Of a stretch of DNA of 64,000 nt, positions 34,139 through 42,854 are shown piece after piece. The stretch spans positions 186,001 through 250,000 of the forward strand of contig NZ_JBCITM010000001.1 of NCBI RefSeq assembly GCF_039414295.1, written 5' to 3'. Origin of the DNA: Anoxynatronum sibiricum. GTDB taxonomy: Bacteria > Bacillota > Clostridia > Peptostreptococcales > Tindalliaceae. The position numbers and the translations under genes were made by a program. The notes under the pieces were generated by a model. The model searched no databases and was not told the DNA's origin. It saw only the letters and a program-made list of their open reading frames with translations. The first letter of the stretch is position 1. Every line of letters begins with the position of its first letter.

Positions 34139-34411
34139 ATGCAAGCATTGGGCTTTGTAGAAACCAGAAGTCTGGTCGCCGCCCTTCAGGCAGCGGATAC
34201 CATGGTTAAATCTGCTGATGTCAGAATTGCTGACTTCAACTATGTCGGTTCAGGCATTGTGGCGGTTATCGTGGAAGGCGAAGTGGCAGCTGTTCAGGCA
34301 GCGGTGGATAATGGCCGGCTTGAAGCGGAAAAACTGGCTGAAATTATCGCATACAATGTGATCGCCCGCCCCCATGATGAAGTGGCAGTGATGATGGAGC
34401 AGGAGGCGTAA
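34139..34411 (+). CDS. BMC-H microcompartment shell protein 1
   Basis: A 90-residue single BMC-domain protein that forms hexagonal shell tiles. The hallmark order is ALGFVETRSLVAALQAAD, MVKSADVRIADF, the pore region VGSGIVAVIVEGEVAAVQAA and the C-terminal IARPHDEV. The pore loop is GSG, as in most metabolite-permeable BMC-H proteins. ATG 34139 gives the usual start MQALG; upstream ATGs at 34124 and 34130 lack good spacing. It opens the shell block right after the decarboxylase. Confidence 0.93.
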   Translation: MQALGFVETRSLVAALQAADTMVKSADVRIADFNYVGSGIVAVIVEGEVAAVQAAVDNGRLEAEKLAEIIAYNVIARPHDEVAVMMEQEA

Positions 34412-34414
34412 AAA

Positions 34415-34705
34415 ATGGCAAACCCACTGGCAAGACAAGTATTGAATCACATGGCTCAAAAAGCTGGCGAGACTGGTGCTGCTCATGCTGCCCCAGGTGG
34501 GACACCGACATTGCCTCAGGCTCCTGTTCAGCTTAACCCGCATGAGGAAAAACTGATGATGGATTTGATTCACCTGCGGCAGACACTTTATCCAGGCAAA
34601 AAAATGCAGGCATCTCAGAGCCGCCGTGAGGAGCCGATGAATGACAGGGTATCAGGTCAAAAAATGGTCTCGCTGTCGGAACTGGCAGGCAAAAATAGCC
34701 GTTGA
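34415..34705 (+). CDS. Small microcompartment-linked protein, possible cargo adaptor
   Basis: A 96-residue protein of unknown family between two shell genes, with GGAGGCGTAAAAA before its ATG. It has three parts: an N-terminal amphipathic helix (NPLARQVLNHMAQKAG), a Gly/Ala/Pro linker (residues about 20-42), and a helix NPHEEKLMMDLIHLRQTLYP. A polar tail ends in SLSELAGKNSR. Helix-linker-helix layouts are typical of encapsulation peptides and scaffold adaptors that tether enzymes to BMC shells. Function is inferred from layout and position only. Confidence 0.75.
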   Translation: MANPLARQVLNHMAQKAGETGAAHAAPGGTPTLPQAPVQLNPHEEKLMMDLIHLRQTLYPGKKMQASQSRREEPMNDRVSGQKMVSLSELAGKNSR

Positions 34706-34744
34706 ACTGCGGCATTACCAGAAGTCGTGAAAGGGGGGCAATAG

Positions 34745-35128
34745 ATGAACTCAGCATTGGGACTGATTGAAGCCATTGGGCTGACATCTGCCATGACAGC
34801 GGTTGATGCTGCCTGCAAAGCGGCAGACATTAAGTTCATCGGTTATGAAAAGATCATCGGAGCAGGAGCGGCCATTTCGGTGACGGTGCATTTTGCCGGT
34901 GAAGTTGCGGCCGTTCAGGCAGGGGTGGCAGCAGGAGTGGCGGCAGCTCTTAAATCGGGACGCGTGCTGTCTCACCACGTCATTCCCCGGCCCCATGAAG
35001 AAGTGGATAAGCTCATTGAATGGTTCAGGCAAGAAAAAAAGGATTCGCTTCAATCACCACCGGCCGGCGATCCCACGAAGGGTGACAAAGCCGAAGCGGT
35101 TAAAAATCAACGTACAAAAACCAAGTGA
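34745..35128 (+). CDS. BMC-H microcompartment shell protein 2 with a C-terminal extension
   Basis: A 127-residue BMC-domain protein: SALGLIEAIGLTSAMTAVDA, KAADIKFIGYEKI and VIPRPHEEVDKLI are standard. The pore region IGAGAAISVTVHFAG is unusual, with Ala at the central position and an atypical strand after it. A basic, proline-containing tail of about 35 residues follows the BMC domain and could bind cargo or nucleic acid or cover the pore; relatives lacking the tail are about 92 residues. Confidence 0.92.
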   Translation: MNSALGLIEAIGLTSAMTAVDAACKAADIKFIGYEKIIGAGAAISVTVHFAGEVAAVQAGVAAGVAAALKSGRVLSHHVIPRPHEEVDKLIEWFRQEKKDSLQSPPAGDPTKGDKAEAVKNQRTKTK

Positions 35129-35158
35129 TCCAATGGATCCGGAACAGGAGGAAAGAAT

Positions 35159-35437
35159 ATGAGTCAAGCATTGGGTTTAGTAGAAACAAAAGGGTTGGTA
35201 GGAGCCATCGAGGCAGCGGACGCCATGGTGAAAGCAGCAAGTGTCACCATTGAAGGGTATGAGAAAATTGGTTTTGGACTGGTCACCGTTATGGTGCGTG
35301 GTGATGTGGGTGCGGTAAAAGCAGCAACAGATGCCGGCGCAGAAGCTGCACGAGCTGTTGGCGAACTTCATTCCGTTCATGTCATTCCACGACCTCATTC
35401 TGAAGTGGAGCGGGTTATCCTTAAAAAGTCGGAATAG
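35159..35437 (+). CDS. BMC-H microcompartment shell protein 3
   Basis: A 92-residue canonical BMC-H protein (SQALGLVETKGLVGAIEAAD, VTIEGYEKIGFGLVTVMVRG, SVHVIPRPHSEV). The pore motif is GFG instead of the common GSG or GGG, which would ring the six-fold pore with phenylalanines. AGGAGGAAAGAAT precedes the ATG. It is probably a main shell component; the aromatic pore may select for planar molecules such as purines or imidazoles (inference). Confidence 0.94.
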   Translation: MSQALGLVETKGLVGAIEAADAMVKAASVTIEGYEKIGFGLVTVMVRGDVGAVKAATDAGAEAARAVGELHSVHVIPRPHSEVERVILKKSE

Positions 35438-35487
35438 CCATTGCATGATTGTATGAATGGTGCCCGTCCCAATAGGAGGGATAATCC

Positions 35488-36285
35488 GTGAATCAGAGAA
35501 ATCAAACAAAGCAGATTCTTGCACATTTATCAGGTCAAGTTGGCAAGCTGCCTGGCAAAGAAACTGACGTTGTCAGGCATCCGGCGTGGAGCCACTCATT
35601 GCAGGAACCCAGGCTGCTGGCTGTTTTTGCAGGCAATCCCATTGGGTTGGAGCAGACCATTCAAACTCTGACCAGCTGGAAGAAAAAGGGATATACCTAT
35701 GACGCCGCTTTTTCGGCGAACGCAGAGGCACTGATGGAATCAGATGCCATTCTAAGAGCGCTGCAGCCGGTTCAGGTGATCCATCGCAATATGCAGGAAC
35801 TGAAACACTACACACTCAATCACCTGTCGGGGGTGCTTGTGCCGCAGATCACCCACAACACAGCTCGAAAACTGGTTCAGGGCATACAGGACGGACTGGT
35901 GCCCAACCTGCTGTGGCAGGCGTTATGGGATGGGATTCCTGTCTACATGAATCTGGAAAGCCTGAACACCTACCATGGCAGACCTACACAAAACCAGGCA
36001 ATGAACCGCATCATGAAACAAACCATCAGTTCATTGAAGGAAATGGGTGTGCGGGAGATGAACCAGTTTCAGGGAGTCAAGACTGAAAGAGTGGCAGCAG
36101 GAAAAGACTTGCCAGACGTGATCAACCGTGATCAAATGGCAGGCGCGGTTCAAGTGATTACCGAGAAAGATGTGCTGACACATGCCGCAGGAGCCACATT
36201 GGTGGTGGAGGCGGGAGCCATTGTGACACCGCTGGCTCGGGACACGGCAGTTGAAAAAGGAATACAGCTCATTCGAAAAACTTAA
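35488..36285 (+). CDS. Microcompartment-associated flavoprotein-like protein
   Basis: A 265-residue protein starting at GTG 35488 after AGGAGGG. The central part resembles the HFCD-type flavoprotein fold found in several BMC loci: SANAEALMESDAILRAL, VPQITHNTARKLVQGIQDGL and QALWDGIPVYMNLESL. The C-terminal segment AIVTPLARDTAVEKGIQLI is common in BMC accessory proteins. Some relatives bind FMN or phosphopantothenoylcysteine-like substrates; here FMN or prenyl-FMN handling for the UbiD enzyme is an attractive guess. It lies between BMC-H 3 and BMC-P. Confidence 0.75.
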   Translation: MNQRNQTKQILAHLSGQVGKLPGKETDVVRHPAWSHSLQEPRLLAVFAGNPIGLEQTIQTLTSWKKKGYTYDAAFSANAEALMESDAILRALQPVQVIHRNMQELKHYTLNHLSGVLVPQITHNTARKLVQGIQDGLVPNLLWQALWDGIPVYMNLESLNTYHGRPTQNQAMNRIMKQTISSLKEMGVREMNQFQGVKTERVAAGKDLPDVINRDQMAGAVQVITEKDVLTHAAGATLVVEAGAIVTPLARDTAVEKGIQLIRKT

Positions 36286-36309
36286 GGCAGTCGGCAAGGA
36301 GAGAAGAAC

Positions 36310-36576
36310 ATGCGTATTGGAAAAATAATCGGCACTGTAACGGCAACCAGAAAAGATGAGCGGTTAACCGGATGCAAACTGATGTTAACCCAGCCTCTAA
36401 AGGACGGCCAGCCAGCTGGCGACCCGCTGGTGGCGGTGGATACCGTTGGGGCAGGCATTGGTGAAATCGTGCTGTTTGCCACTGGTGCTGCTTCCCGCCA
36501 TGCTGCCAACCGGCAACAGTCGCCCATTGATGCTGCTATTGTCGGAATCATAGATTCGATTGATCTGGCCAAATAG
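36310..36576 (+). CDS. BMC-P pentameric vertex protein (EutN/CcmL/PduN family)
   Basis: An 88-residue protein that caps the five-fold vertices of the shell. The conserved run is MRIGKIIGTVTATRKDERL, a central VAVDTVGAGIGEIVLFATG and a final DAAIVGIIDSID. Together with the three BMC-H proteins it supplies the minimum set for a closed icosahedral shell. It directly precedes the divergent adenine-deaminase-like gene (30 bases). Confidence 0.94.
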   Translation: MRIGKIIGTVTATRKDERLTGCKLMLTQPLKDGQPAGDPLVAVDTVGAGIGEIVLFATGAASRHAANRQQSPIDAAIVGIIDSIDLAK

Positions 36577-36606
36577 GCCGTTTGAAAGGAGGGAGAGACA
36601 CAACGA

Positions 36607-38418
36607 ATGGATGCACAATGGATAAAGCAGGCAATGGAATACCGGCAACTGGTGGACGTCCTCATGTCCGATAAAGAGCATGCAGATTTGGTGCTCCATG
36701 GTGGACAGGTGGTCAACGTACTCACAGCTGAAATTTATCAGGCAGACCTGGCCATAAAAGGGAAATATATCCTGATGGTGGGCGATGCACAGCAACTCAT
36801 AGGACCGGAAACCATTACCGTTGATGTAAGGGGTCAATACCTGGCTCCTGGTTTTATCGATTCCCATATGCATTTTGAGAGCAGTATGCTGACCATCACT
36901 GAGTTCTCCAGGCTGTCCATTCCTTCTGGAACCACCACACTGGTGGCAGATCCTCACGAAATTGGCAATGCGCTGGGGCCGGTGGGAATGAAAGCCATGG
37001 CTGACGAAGCAGGCCTGGTTCCCAACCACGTGCATTTGGTGGTACCATCACTAACACCGGACTGCCCGGGCCTTGAAACCGCCGGATATGATGTCAGCTC
37101 CAAAGATATGGAAGATTTACTGAATTATCCCAATGTCATTGGCATCGGTGAACTCCAGGGTTTCAGCAATGCAGCTCATGTATACCGTAACACGGCCGAC
37201 ATTGTAACAGACCTGCTGGCATCCACCATTTATGCGAAAAGCATCGGTAAAATGGTGGACGGCAATGCACCGGAGCTTTTTGGGGCAGAACTGGCGGCCC
37301 ATATTATTGCAGCCGGTGGCAGATGTTCCTGTCATGAGACCACCACAAAGGCAGAATGTGTGGAAAAACTGCGCCAGGGTGTCTATGTCTTCATGAGAGA
37401 AGGTTCGACTCAGCGAAACATGGCCGAGTGTATTCGAGCTGTCACAGAAGAAGGACTGGATTCCCGTCGTTGTATTTTAGCCACTGATGACATGGTGGCA
37501 GAAGATCTTGAAAAGCTGGGGCATATGAATGAAATCGTGAAACGAACCATCGCAGAGGGTGTCGATCCGGCGATGGCCATTCAAATGGTAACCATTAATC
37601 CCGCCAGTTATTTTGGATTCCAGGACAGAGGCATTCTGGCGCCTGGCATGCTGGCAGATGTGGCAGTCATCAGCGACCTGCATCAAATGAAAGTGGAAGC
37701 AGTCTTTTTGGAAGGGCGACTGGTGGCGTCACAGGGAGAACTCCTGATTGATCTGCCGGAATATACCTATCCGGACAGTGTTAAAAATTCAGTGATACGC
37801 GAACCTCTGGTGGAAAAAGACCTGGCCATCGCCAGTCAATCCCAGGAGGCCCGTGTGCGCTGCATCGGGCTTATTCCAGATCAAAACTTATCTGAAACGC
37901 TGGAGTTCACCCTCCGCACCCAGCAGGGAACGGTTGTGCCGGATGTGCGTCAGGATGTGCTGGAAATTGCATGCGTTGAGCGTTACGGCAGAAACGGCAG
38001 CATCGGAAAAGCTTTCGTACAGGGATTTGGCCTGGAGCAGGGAGCCTTTGCAGAGAGTGTGGCCCATGATACCCATAACATCATGGTGGTGGGTACCTGC
38101 CTGAAAGACATGACAGAAGCGGTAAACCGGGTTATTGAAATGGGTGGCGGCATTGCCGTCGCAAAGAACGGTCGGATCATTGACGACATGCGGCTGCCGG
38201 TGGGAGGTCTCATCACCGATGAACTGAACGGTCATGAAGTCAGCCGTAAAATTTCCCAACTGGAACAAACAGTTAAAGAACAACTGGGTTGCAAGGTGCA
38301 CGCACCTTTCATGCACCTCTCGTTTCTCGCCCTGTCCACCAGCCCCAAATGGAAAATCACCGACCAGGGACTGGTTGATGTCAATAACTTTACCATTTTG
38401 CCGCCGGTGATTGAATAG
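36607..38418 (+). CDS. Divergent adenine-deaminase-like amidohydrolase (candidate 4-aminoimidazole deaminase)
   Basis: A 603-residue member of the Ade family. HxH (His87, His89) in DSHMHFESSM, DPHEIGNALG, Glu182 in GIGELQG, His243 in SCHE and the Asp pair 294-295 in ATDD are present. Two positions that are His in the canonical copy at 45089 differ: DGH is DGN here (Asn220), and TDDKHP is TDDMVA (Val297). This argues for a changed substrate or metal site. The pathway needs a deaminase for 4-aminoimidazole, and this shell-linked copy is the best candidate. An N-terminal extension of about ten residues is seen relative to the second copy. Confidence 0.85.
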   Translation: MDAQWIKQAMEYRQLVDVLMSDKEHADLVLHGGQVVNVLTAEIYQADLAIKGKYILMVGDAQQLIGPETITVDVRGQYLAPGFIDSHMHFESSMLTITEFSRLSIPSGTTTLVADPHEIGNALGPVGMKAMADEAGLVPNHVHLVVPSLTPDCPGLETAGYDVSSKDMEDLLNYPNVIGIGELQGFSNAAHVYRNTADIVTDLLASTIYAKSIGKMVDGNAPELFGAELAAHIIAAGGRCSCHETTTKAECVEKLRQGVYVFMREGSTQRNMAECIRAVTEEGLDSRRCILATDDMVAEDLEKLGHMNEIVKRTIAEGVDPAMAIQMVTINPASYFGFQDRGILAPGMLADVAVISDLHQMKVEAVFLEGRLVASQGELLIDLPEYTYPDSVKNSVIREPLVEKDLAIASQSQEARVRCIGLIPDQNLSETLEFTLRTQQGTVVPDVRQDVLEIACVERYGRNGSIGKAFVQGFGLEQGAFAESVAHDTHNIMVVGTCLKDMTEAVNRVIEMGGGIAVAKNGRIIDDMRLPVGGLITDELNGHEVSRKISQLEQTVKEQLGCKVHAPFMHLSFLALSTSPKWKITDQGLVDVNNFTILPPVIE

Positions 38419-38545
38419 CGGCAATCAAGGGCTGATGTGAAGGTCTTTTCCGACCGGCGACGGAACAGGATCTTCGCACCGGCCAGAAGAAAATGGCGCA
38501 GATGTACAGGGAACAACACGAACTGCAAAAAAAGGAGGCGTCAAT

Positions 38546-39868
38546 GTGAGTTCAAACGGAACCAGTCAGACAGGTTTTCTTGAAAAGACATTTAAATTGA
38601 AAGAACACCATACTGACACAAAAACCGAGATTCTGGCAGGTATTACGACGTTCATGACCATGGCCTACATTCTCATTGTTAATCCCCTGATTCTGTCGGA
38701 TGCAGGAATGGATTTCGGTGCGGTTTTCACAGCAACAGCTTTGTCCTCAATCATCGCAACTTTAGTCATGGCATTCTATGCCAACTATCCCTTTGCACTG
38801 GCTCCTGGTATGGGGCTGAACGCATTTTTTGCCTACGGCATTGTTCTGGGCATGGGGTATTCCTGGCAGATGGCTTTGGCAGCAGTTTTCATTGAAGGGA
38901 TTATTTTTATTCTGCTGACCATGTTCAATGTTCGTGAAGCAATTGTAAAAGCAATTCCGCTGAACCTGAAACATGCTGTTTCGGTGGGTATCGGTCTCTT
39001 CATTGCTTTCATCGGTTTAAAAAATGCTGGTGTTGTTATCGCCTATGAGGCAACCATCATTTCACTGGGGGATATGACTTCACCGGGTGCAATTGTTGCT
39101 CTTTTGGGCCTTGTGATCACTGGAGTTCTGCTGGCCAAAGGGATTCGGGGAGCATTGCTCATCGGCATTTTTGCCTCCACCATCATTGGAATTCCACTGG
39201 GATTAACCCAGCTGCCCAGTCAGTTTATTTCAGCTCCCCCATCACTTGCACCGATTCTCTTCCAGTTTGATTTCTCTCGCCTTTTCTCTCTGGATATGGT
39301 GATTATACTCTTCACCCTGTTATTTGTGGATATGTTTGATACTCTGGGAACCCTGGTGGGAGTAGCTTCAAAAGCCGATATGCTTGATGAAACTGGAAAC
39401 CTTCCCAAAGCGAAGCAAGCACTCTTTGCTGATGCAGTGGGAACCACTGCCGGAGCCTGTCTGGGAACCAGCACAGTCACCACTTATGTTGAAAGTGCCG
39501 CCGGGGTGGCCGAAGGTGGGCGTACCGGTTTAACGGCACTTTCCACAGCGGGAATGTTCGGAGTGGCTTTGTTATTGTCGCCTCTGTTCATCATGATTCC
39601 CGGTGCTGCCACAGCGCCTGCACTGGTATTAGTGGGATTGTTTATGATGTCTCCCATAAACAAAATAGACTTGGATGATTTCACCGAGTCAATTCCTGCA
39701 TTTCTGACCATCATTATGATGCCGCTGACTTTTAGCATTGCAGACGGGATTGTCTTCGGAATGGTTTCCTACACAGCTCTTAAAATTTTAACAGGAAAAA
39801 TGAAAGATGTTTCCTTGATTATGATTGTCCTCTCCATTCTTTTCATCATCAAATTTGCACTGGGATAA
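38546..39868 (+). CDS. NCS2 family purine permease, AzgA/GhxP-type
   Basis: A 440-residue nucleobase:H+ symporter. Signature stretches are TTFMTMAYILIVNPLILS, APGMGLNAFFAYG, LLFVDMFDTLGTLVGVA and GTSTVTTYVESAAGVAEGGR, the last two being the substrate-binding region of AzgA-type adenine/guanine/hypoxanthine importers. The start is GTG 38546; an ATG two bases earlier is in another frame and stops at once. It supplies purine bases to the deaminases on either side. The 127-base gap upstream has some GC-rich dyads but no clear terminator. Confidence 0.94.
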   Translation: MSSNGTSQTGFLEKTFKLKEHHTDTKTEILAGITTFMTMAYILIVNPLILSDAGMDFGAVFTATALSSIIATLVMAFYANYPFALAPGMGLNAFFAYGIVLGMGYSWQMALAAVFIEGIIFILLTMFNVREAIVKAIPLNLKHAVSVGIGLFIAFIGLKNAGVVIAYEATIISLGDMTSPGAIVALLGLVITGVLLAKGIRGALLIGIFASTIIGIPLGLTQLPSQFISAPPSLAPILFQFDFSRLFSLDMVIILFTLLFVDMFDTLGTLVGVASKADMLDETGNLPKAKQALFADAVGTTAGACLGTSTVTTYVESAAGVAEGGRTGLTALSTAGMFGVALLLSPLFIMIPGAATAPALVLVGLFMMSPINKIDLDDFTESIPAFLTIIMMPLTFSIADGIVFGMVSYTALKILTGKMKDVSLIMIVLSILFIIKFALG

Positions 39869-39897
39869 CCTAGGTCAGACAACCTGACAGAAACCCG

Positions 39898-39930
39898 ATG
39901 CCCTAAGGATCATACCGATTCTTAGGGCAT
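39898..39930 (+). other. Stem-loop after the purine permease
   Basis: ATGCCCTAAG / CTTAGGGCAT, ten perfect pairs, followed by TGTCCCATC. The lack of a T tract suggests partial termination or mRNA protection between permease and deaminase. Confidence 0.5.
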
Positions 39931-40093
39931 TGTCCCATCATCCTTTAATGTCAGCAGGCTTCATTGTTGCCGGTACCGGCAGGTTGTCCCGAAGATTGAA
40001 CTGAGCTGTTGCAACGGCAAAGGATCACTTTTTCCCGCTGAAACAGCTGAGCTTAATCAATTGAATCCATTTACGAAAGGAGCACCACCGAAG

Positions 40094-41431
40094 ATGAAAC
40101 GACTGCTGATCCGTAACGGTCATATTGTCACCATGAACCAACAAAGAGAAATCATGAAAGGCGATCTGCTGATTGAAAATGATCGCATTGCTGCCATAGC
40201 TCCCCGGTTGGATGTTGATGACTGTGAAGTGCTGGAGGCTGGAGGCATGACGGTCATTCCTGGCTTTATTCAAACGCACATTCATTTGACACAAACCCTG
40301 CTGCGGGGACAGGCAGATGATCTGGAGCTGCTGGACTGGCTGAAAAAACGGGTATGGCCCCTTGAAGGGTCTCATACGGCCGAGTCCAACTATGTATCGG
40401 CAAAACTGGGGATTGCAGAGCTGATTAAAGGTGGCACCACCGCCATCATCGACATGGAAACCGTACATCATACAGAATCTGCCTTTGAAGCGTTGCTGGA
40501 AACCGGATATCGGGCCATATCAGGCAAGTGCATGATGGATTACGGTAATGGCGTACCTGCATCACTGATGGAAAAGACCAGCGATTCCATCAATGAAAGT
40601 CTCAGGCTCATGAAAAAGTGGCATGGCGCCGGAGGCGGGCGCATTGATTATGCCTTTGCCCCCCGGTTTGTGGTGTCCTGCACCGAAGAACTGTTGGTGC
40701 AAGTAAAGAATTTGGCAACCGAGTATGGTGTGATGGTTCACACCCACGCTTCAGAAAATCGGGGTGAAATTGAACTGGTACAGCGTGATCGGGGAATGCG
40801 CAATATTCAGTATCTAAAGCATCTGGGACTCACGGGCGAAAACCTGATTTTAGCCCATTGTATTTGGCTGGACGAAGAAGAAATGCAGATTCTGGCAGAG
40901 ACCGGCACTAAAATTGCCCATTGTCCTTCCAGTAATATGAAACTGGCCTCGGGCATTGCCAAAATACCGGAGCTGATGGAAATGAATGCGCAAGTGTCTT
41001 TGGCCGCCGACGGTGCGCCCTGCAACAATAATCTGGACATGTTCCGGGAAATGCGTCATGCCGCTCTGATTCAAAAGGCCCGCTTGTTAAGCCCCACAGT
41101 GATGCCGGCAGCCACGATTCTTGAAATGGCAACATTGGGCGGTGCCAGAGCCATGGGAAAAGAAAGGGAGTTGGGCAGCCTGGAGCCAGGCAAAAAAGCG
41201 GATGTGGTGCTGGTGAAGATGGATACCCTGCACAATGCTCCCTGGGAATCGGGAGACCCCGTTTCCCAGCTGGTCTATTCTGCTACGGCAGCCGATGTGG
41301 ACACCACCATTATCAATGGAGACATACTGATGAAAAACCGGCAGTTGACCACCATCAATGAAGCAGCGTTGAAAAATGAAGCCAACCGCCTCATTAAGGA
41401 ACGGATCACCACTGCGGGTGTCGTCAAGTAA
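40094..41431 (+). CDS. ATZ/TRZ-type aminohydrolase (guanine/deoxyadenosine deaminase-like)
   Basis: A 445-residue amidohydrolase of the mononuclear-metal deaminase branch. Metal-site motifs are HIH in PGFIQTHIHLTQTLLRG, His in MVHTHASEN, His in LILAHCIWL and Asp in LAADGAPCNNN, with HCPSSNMKLASGI between the last two. The stretch DLELLDWLKKRVWPLE is typical of the 5'-deoxyadenosine/8-oxoguanine/guanine deaminase cluster. Guanine to xanthine is the most useful reaction in this locus, but imidazolone hydrolysis or deoxyadenosine deamination are alternatives. AAAGGAG is 11 bases before ATG 40094; an ATG at 40061 has no ribosome site. Confidence 0.84.
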   Translation: MKRLLIRNGHIVTMNQQREIMKGDLLIENDRIAAIAPRLDVDDCEVLEAGGMTVIPGFIQTHIHLTQTLLRGQADDLELLDWLKKRVWPLEGSHTAESNYVSAKLGIAELIKGGTTAIIDMETVHHTESAFEALLETGYRAISGKCMMDYGNGVPASLMEKTSDSINESLRLMKKWHGAGGGRIDYAFAPRFVVSCTEELLVQVKNLATEYGVMVHTHASENRGEIELVQRDRGMRNIQYLKHLGLTGENLILAHCIWLDEEEMQILAETGTKIAHCPSSNMKLASGIAKIPELMEMNAQVSLAADGAPCNNNLDMFREMRHAALIQKARLLSPTVMPAATILEMATLGGARAMGKERELGSLEPGKKADVVLVKMDTLHNAPWESGDPVSQLVYSATAADVDTTIINGDILMKNRQLTTINEAALKNEANRLIKERITTAGVVK

Positions 41432-41472
41432 TGTGACCAGAAAGAAGCAATGATTGAAAGGGGAGATATGCA

Positions 41473-42348
41473 TTGGTTCAGAAAGTCTACCAGGTACATG
41501 AAATACAACAGGCACTCGAACTGTTGCACCAGCATACCCACCAGGCAAAGCTACTGGCGGGAGGAACTGATTTAATCATAAAAATGCGGGAGGGGCATGT
41601 GAAACCCGCTGTGCTCATTGATATCTCATCCATGGATAAAACACGTATCATCGAAGCGCAGGGGCATGAAATCCACATTGGAAGCACTGCTACTTTCAGT
41701 GAAATTCAGGAACATCCTCTTTTTCAGGAGGATCTGGCCGCCATTGCCGCAGCTGCCCGGTCAGTGGGGTCGCCTCAAATCCGAAACCGTGCCACCATCG
41801 GAGGCAATATCTGCAATGCTTCTCCTGCAGCCGATTTGCTTCCCCCCCTCTTGGCAATGGAAGCCATGACCGTTTTGAGATCAAAGGAAGCAAGCCGTCT
41901 GCTGCCCTTGTCGGATTTTCTCGTCGGCAAAGAAAAAACAGCTCTGAAATCGGAAGAAATGCTGGAACGGGTGTGGTTTCGACAACTGGAAGACAGATCA
42001 GGGCTTGGTTTCAGCAAACTGGGCATTCGAAACGCCCTGGCCATTGCCCGGCTCTCCATGGCGGTATATCTGAAATTGGATGCAACCGGTCGCTGTTTGA
42101 AAGCCCGGGTGGCCAGTGGTGCTCTTGGGTTGACAGCCCAGCGGGAAAATGAAGTGGAAGCTTTCCTGCAGCAGCAAGTAATAGACGAAACAATCATTGA
42201 TCAGGCAGCACAGGTGCTGGAAAGGACAACTGCCCAGCGATTGGCCGGCAGAAGCACACTGCCTTTCAAGAGGCATGCGGTGCAGGGTGTCTTTCGGGAT
42301 GCGCTGTCCCAGGCGTTGAAATCCTCATTAAGGAGGGAACAGTCATGA
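41473..42348 (+). CDS. Molybdenum hydroxylase FAD subunit (xanthine dehydrogenase type)
   Basis: The FAD-binding medium subunit, 291 residues. The FAD motifs are LLAGGTDLIIKMREG and SPQIRNRATIGGNICNASPA, followed by the CO-dehydrogenase-flavoprotein C-terminal domain. It passes electrons from the 2Fe-2S centres to NAD(P)+ or ferredoxin. The start is TTG at 41473, eight bases after GGGGAG; an ATG five bases earlier is out of frame. It overlaps the 2Fe-2S subunit gene by four bases. Confidence 0.93.
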   Translation: MVQKVYQVHEIQQALELLHQHTHQAKLLAGGTDLIIKMREGHVKPAVLIDISSMDKTRIIEAQGHEIHIGSTATFSEIQEHPLFQEDLAAIAAAARSVGSPQIRNRATIGGNICNASPAADLLPPLLAMEAMTVLRSKEASRLLPLSDFLVGKEKTALKSEEMLERVWFRQLEDRSGLGFSKLGIRNALAIARLSMAVYLKLDATGRCLKARVASGALGLTAQRENEVEAFLQQQVIDETIIDQAAQVLERTTAQRLAGRSTLPFKRHAVQGVFRDALSQALKSSLRREQS

Positions 42349-42854
42349 AAACGATTCAACTGACGGTTAACGGTAAAGAAATGACCCTGACAGTGGAGGC
42401 AGATCAGCGATTGTTGGATGTGCTTCGTCATAACCTGAAGCTCACAGGCACCAAAGAAGGCTGTGGAGAAGGTGAATGTGGTGCCTGCACGGTGATCATG
42501 GATGGGGCTATCGTCAATTCATGCCTGGTGATGGCGTTTCAGGCGGATGGAAAATCCATTCAAACCATTGAAGCCCTCGACCGGGAAGATGGGTCACTGC
42601 ATCCCATTCAACAGGCTTTTCTGGAAGAAGGGGCGGTTCAATGCGGTTTTTGCACACCAGGCATGGTACTTTCTGCCAAAGCACTGCTGGACAAAAATCC
42701 CAATCCCACAAGAGCTGACATTCAGGAGGGTATTTCCGGGAATCTCTGCCGCTGCACTGGCTATCATAAAATTGTGGAAGCCGTTGAAAAGGCTGCTGAC
42801 ACCATGAAAGAAGGGGGAGAGAGCCATGGCACTGCGCGTCGTGGGGCAAAATGA
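42345..42854 (+). CDS. Molybdenum hydroxylase 2Fe-2S subunit
   Basis: The small electron-transfer subunit, 169 residues, with two [2Fe-2S] clusters. The plant-type motif is GCGEGECGACTVIMDG with a further Cys in VNSCLV. The second cluster is held by CGFCTPGM and CRCTGY. It overlaps the FAD subunit by four bases and the first Mo subunit gene by 29 bases, showing tight coupling of the complex. Confidence 0.95.
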   Translation: MKTIQLTVNGKEMTLTVEADQRLLDVLRHNLKLTGTKEGCGEGECGACTVIMDGAIVNSCLVMAFQADGKSIQTIEALDREDGSLHPIQQAFLEEGAVQCGFCTPGMVLSAKALLDKNPNPTRADIQEGISGNLCRCTGYHKIVEAVEKAADTMKEGGESHGTARRGAK

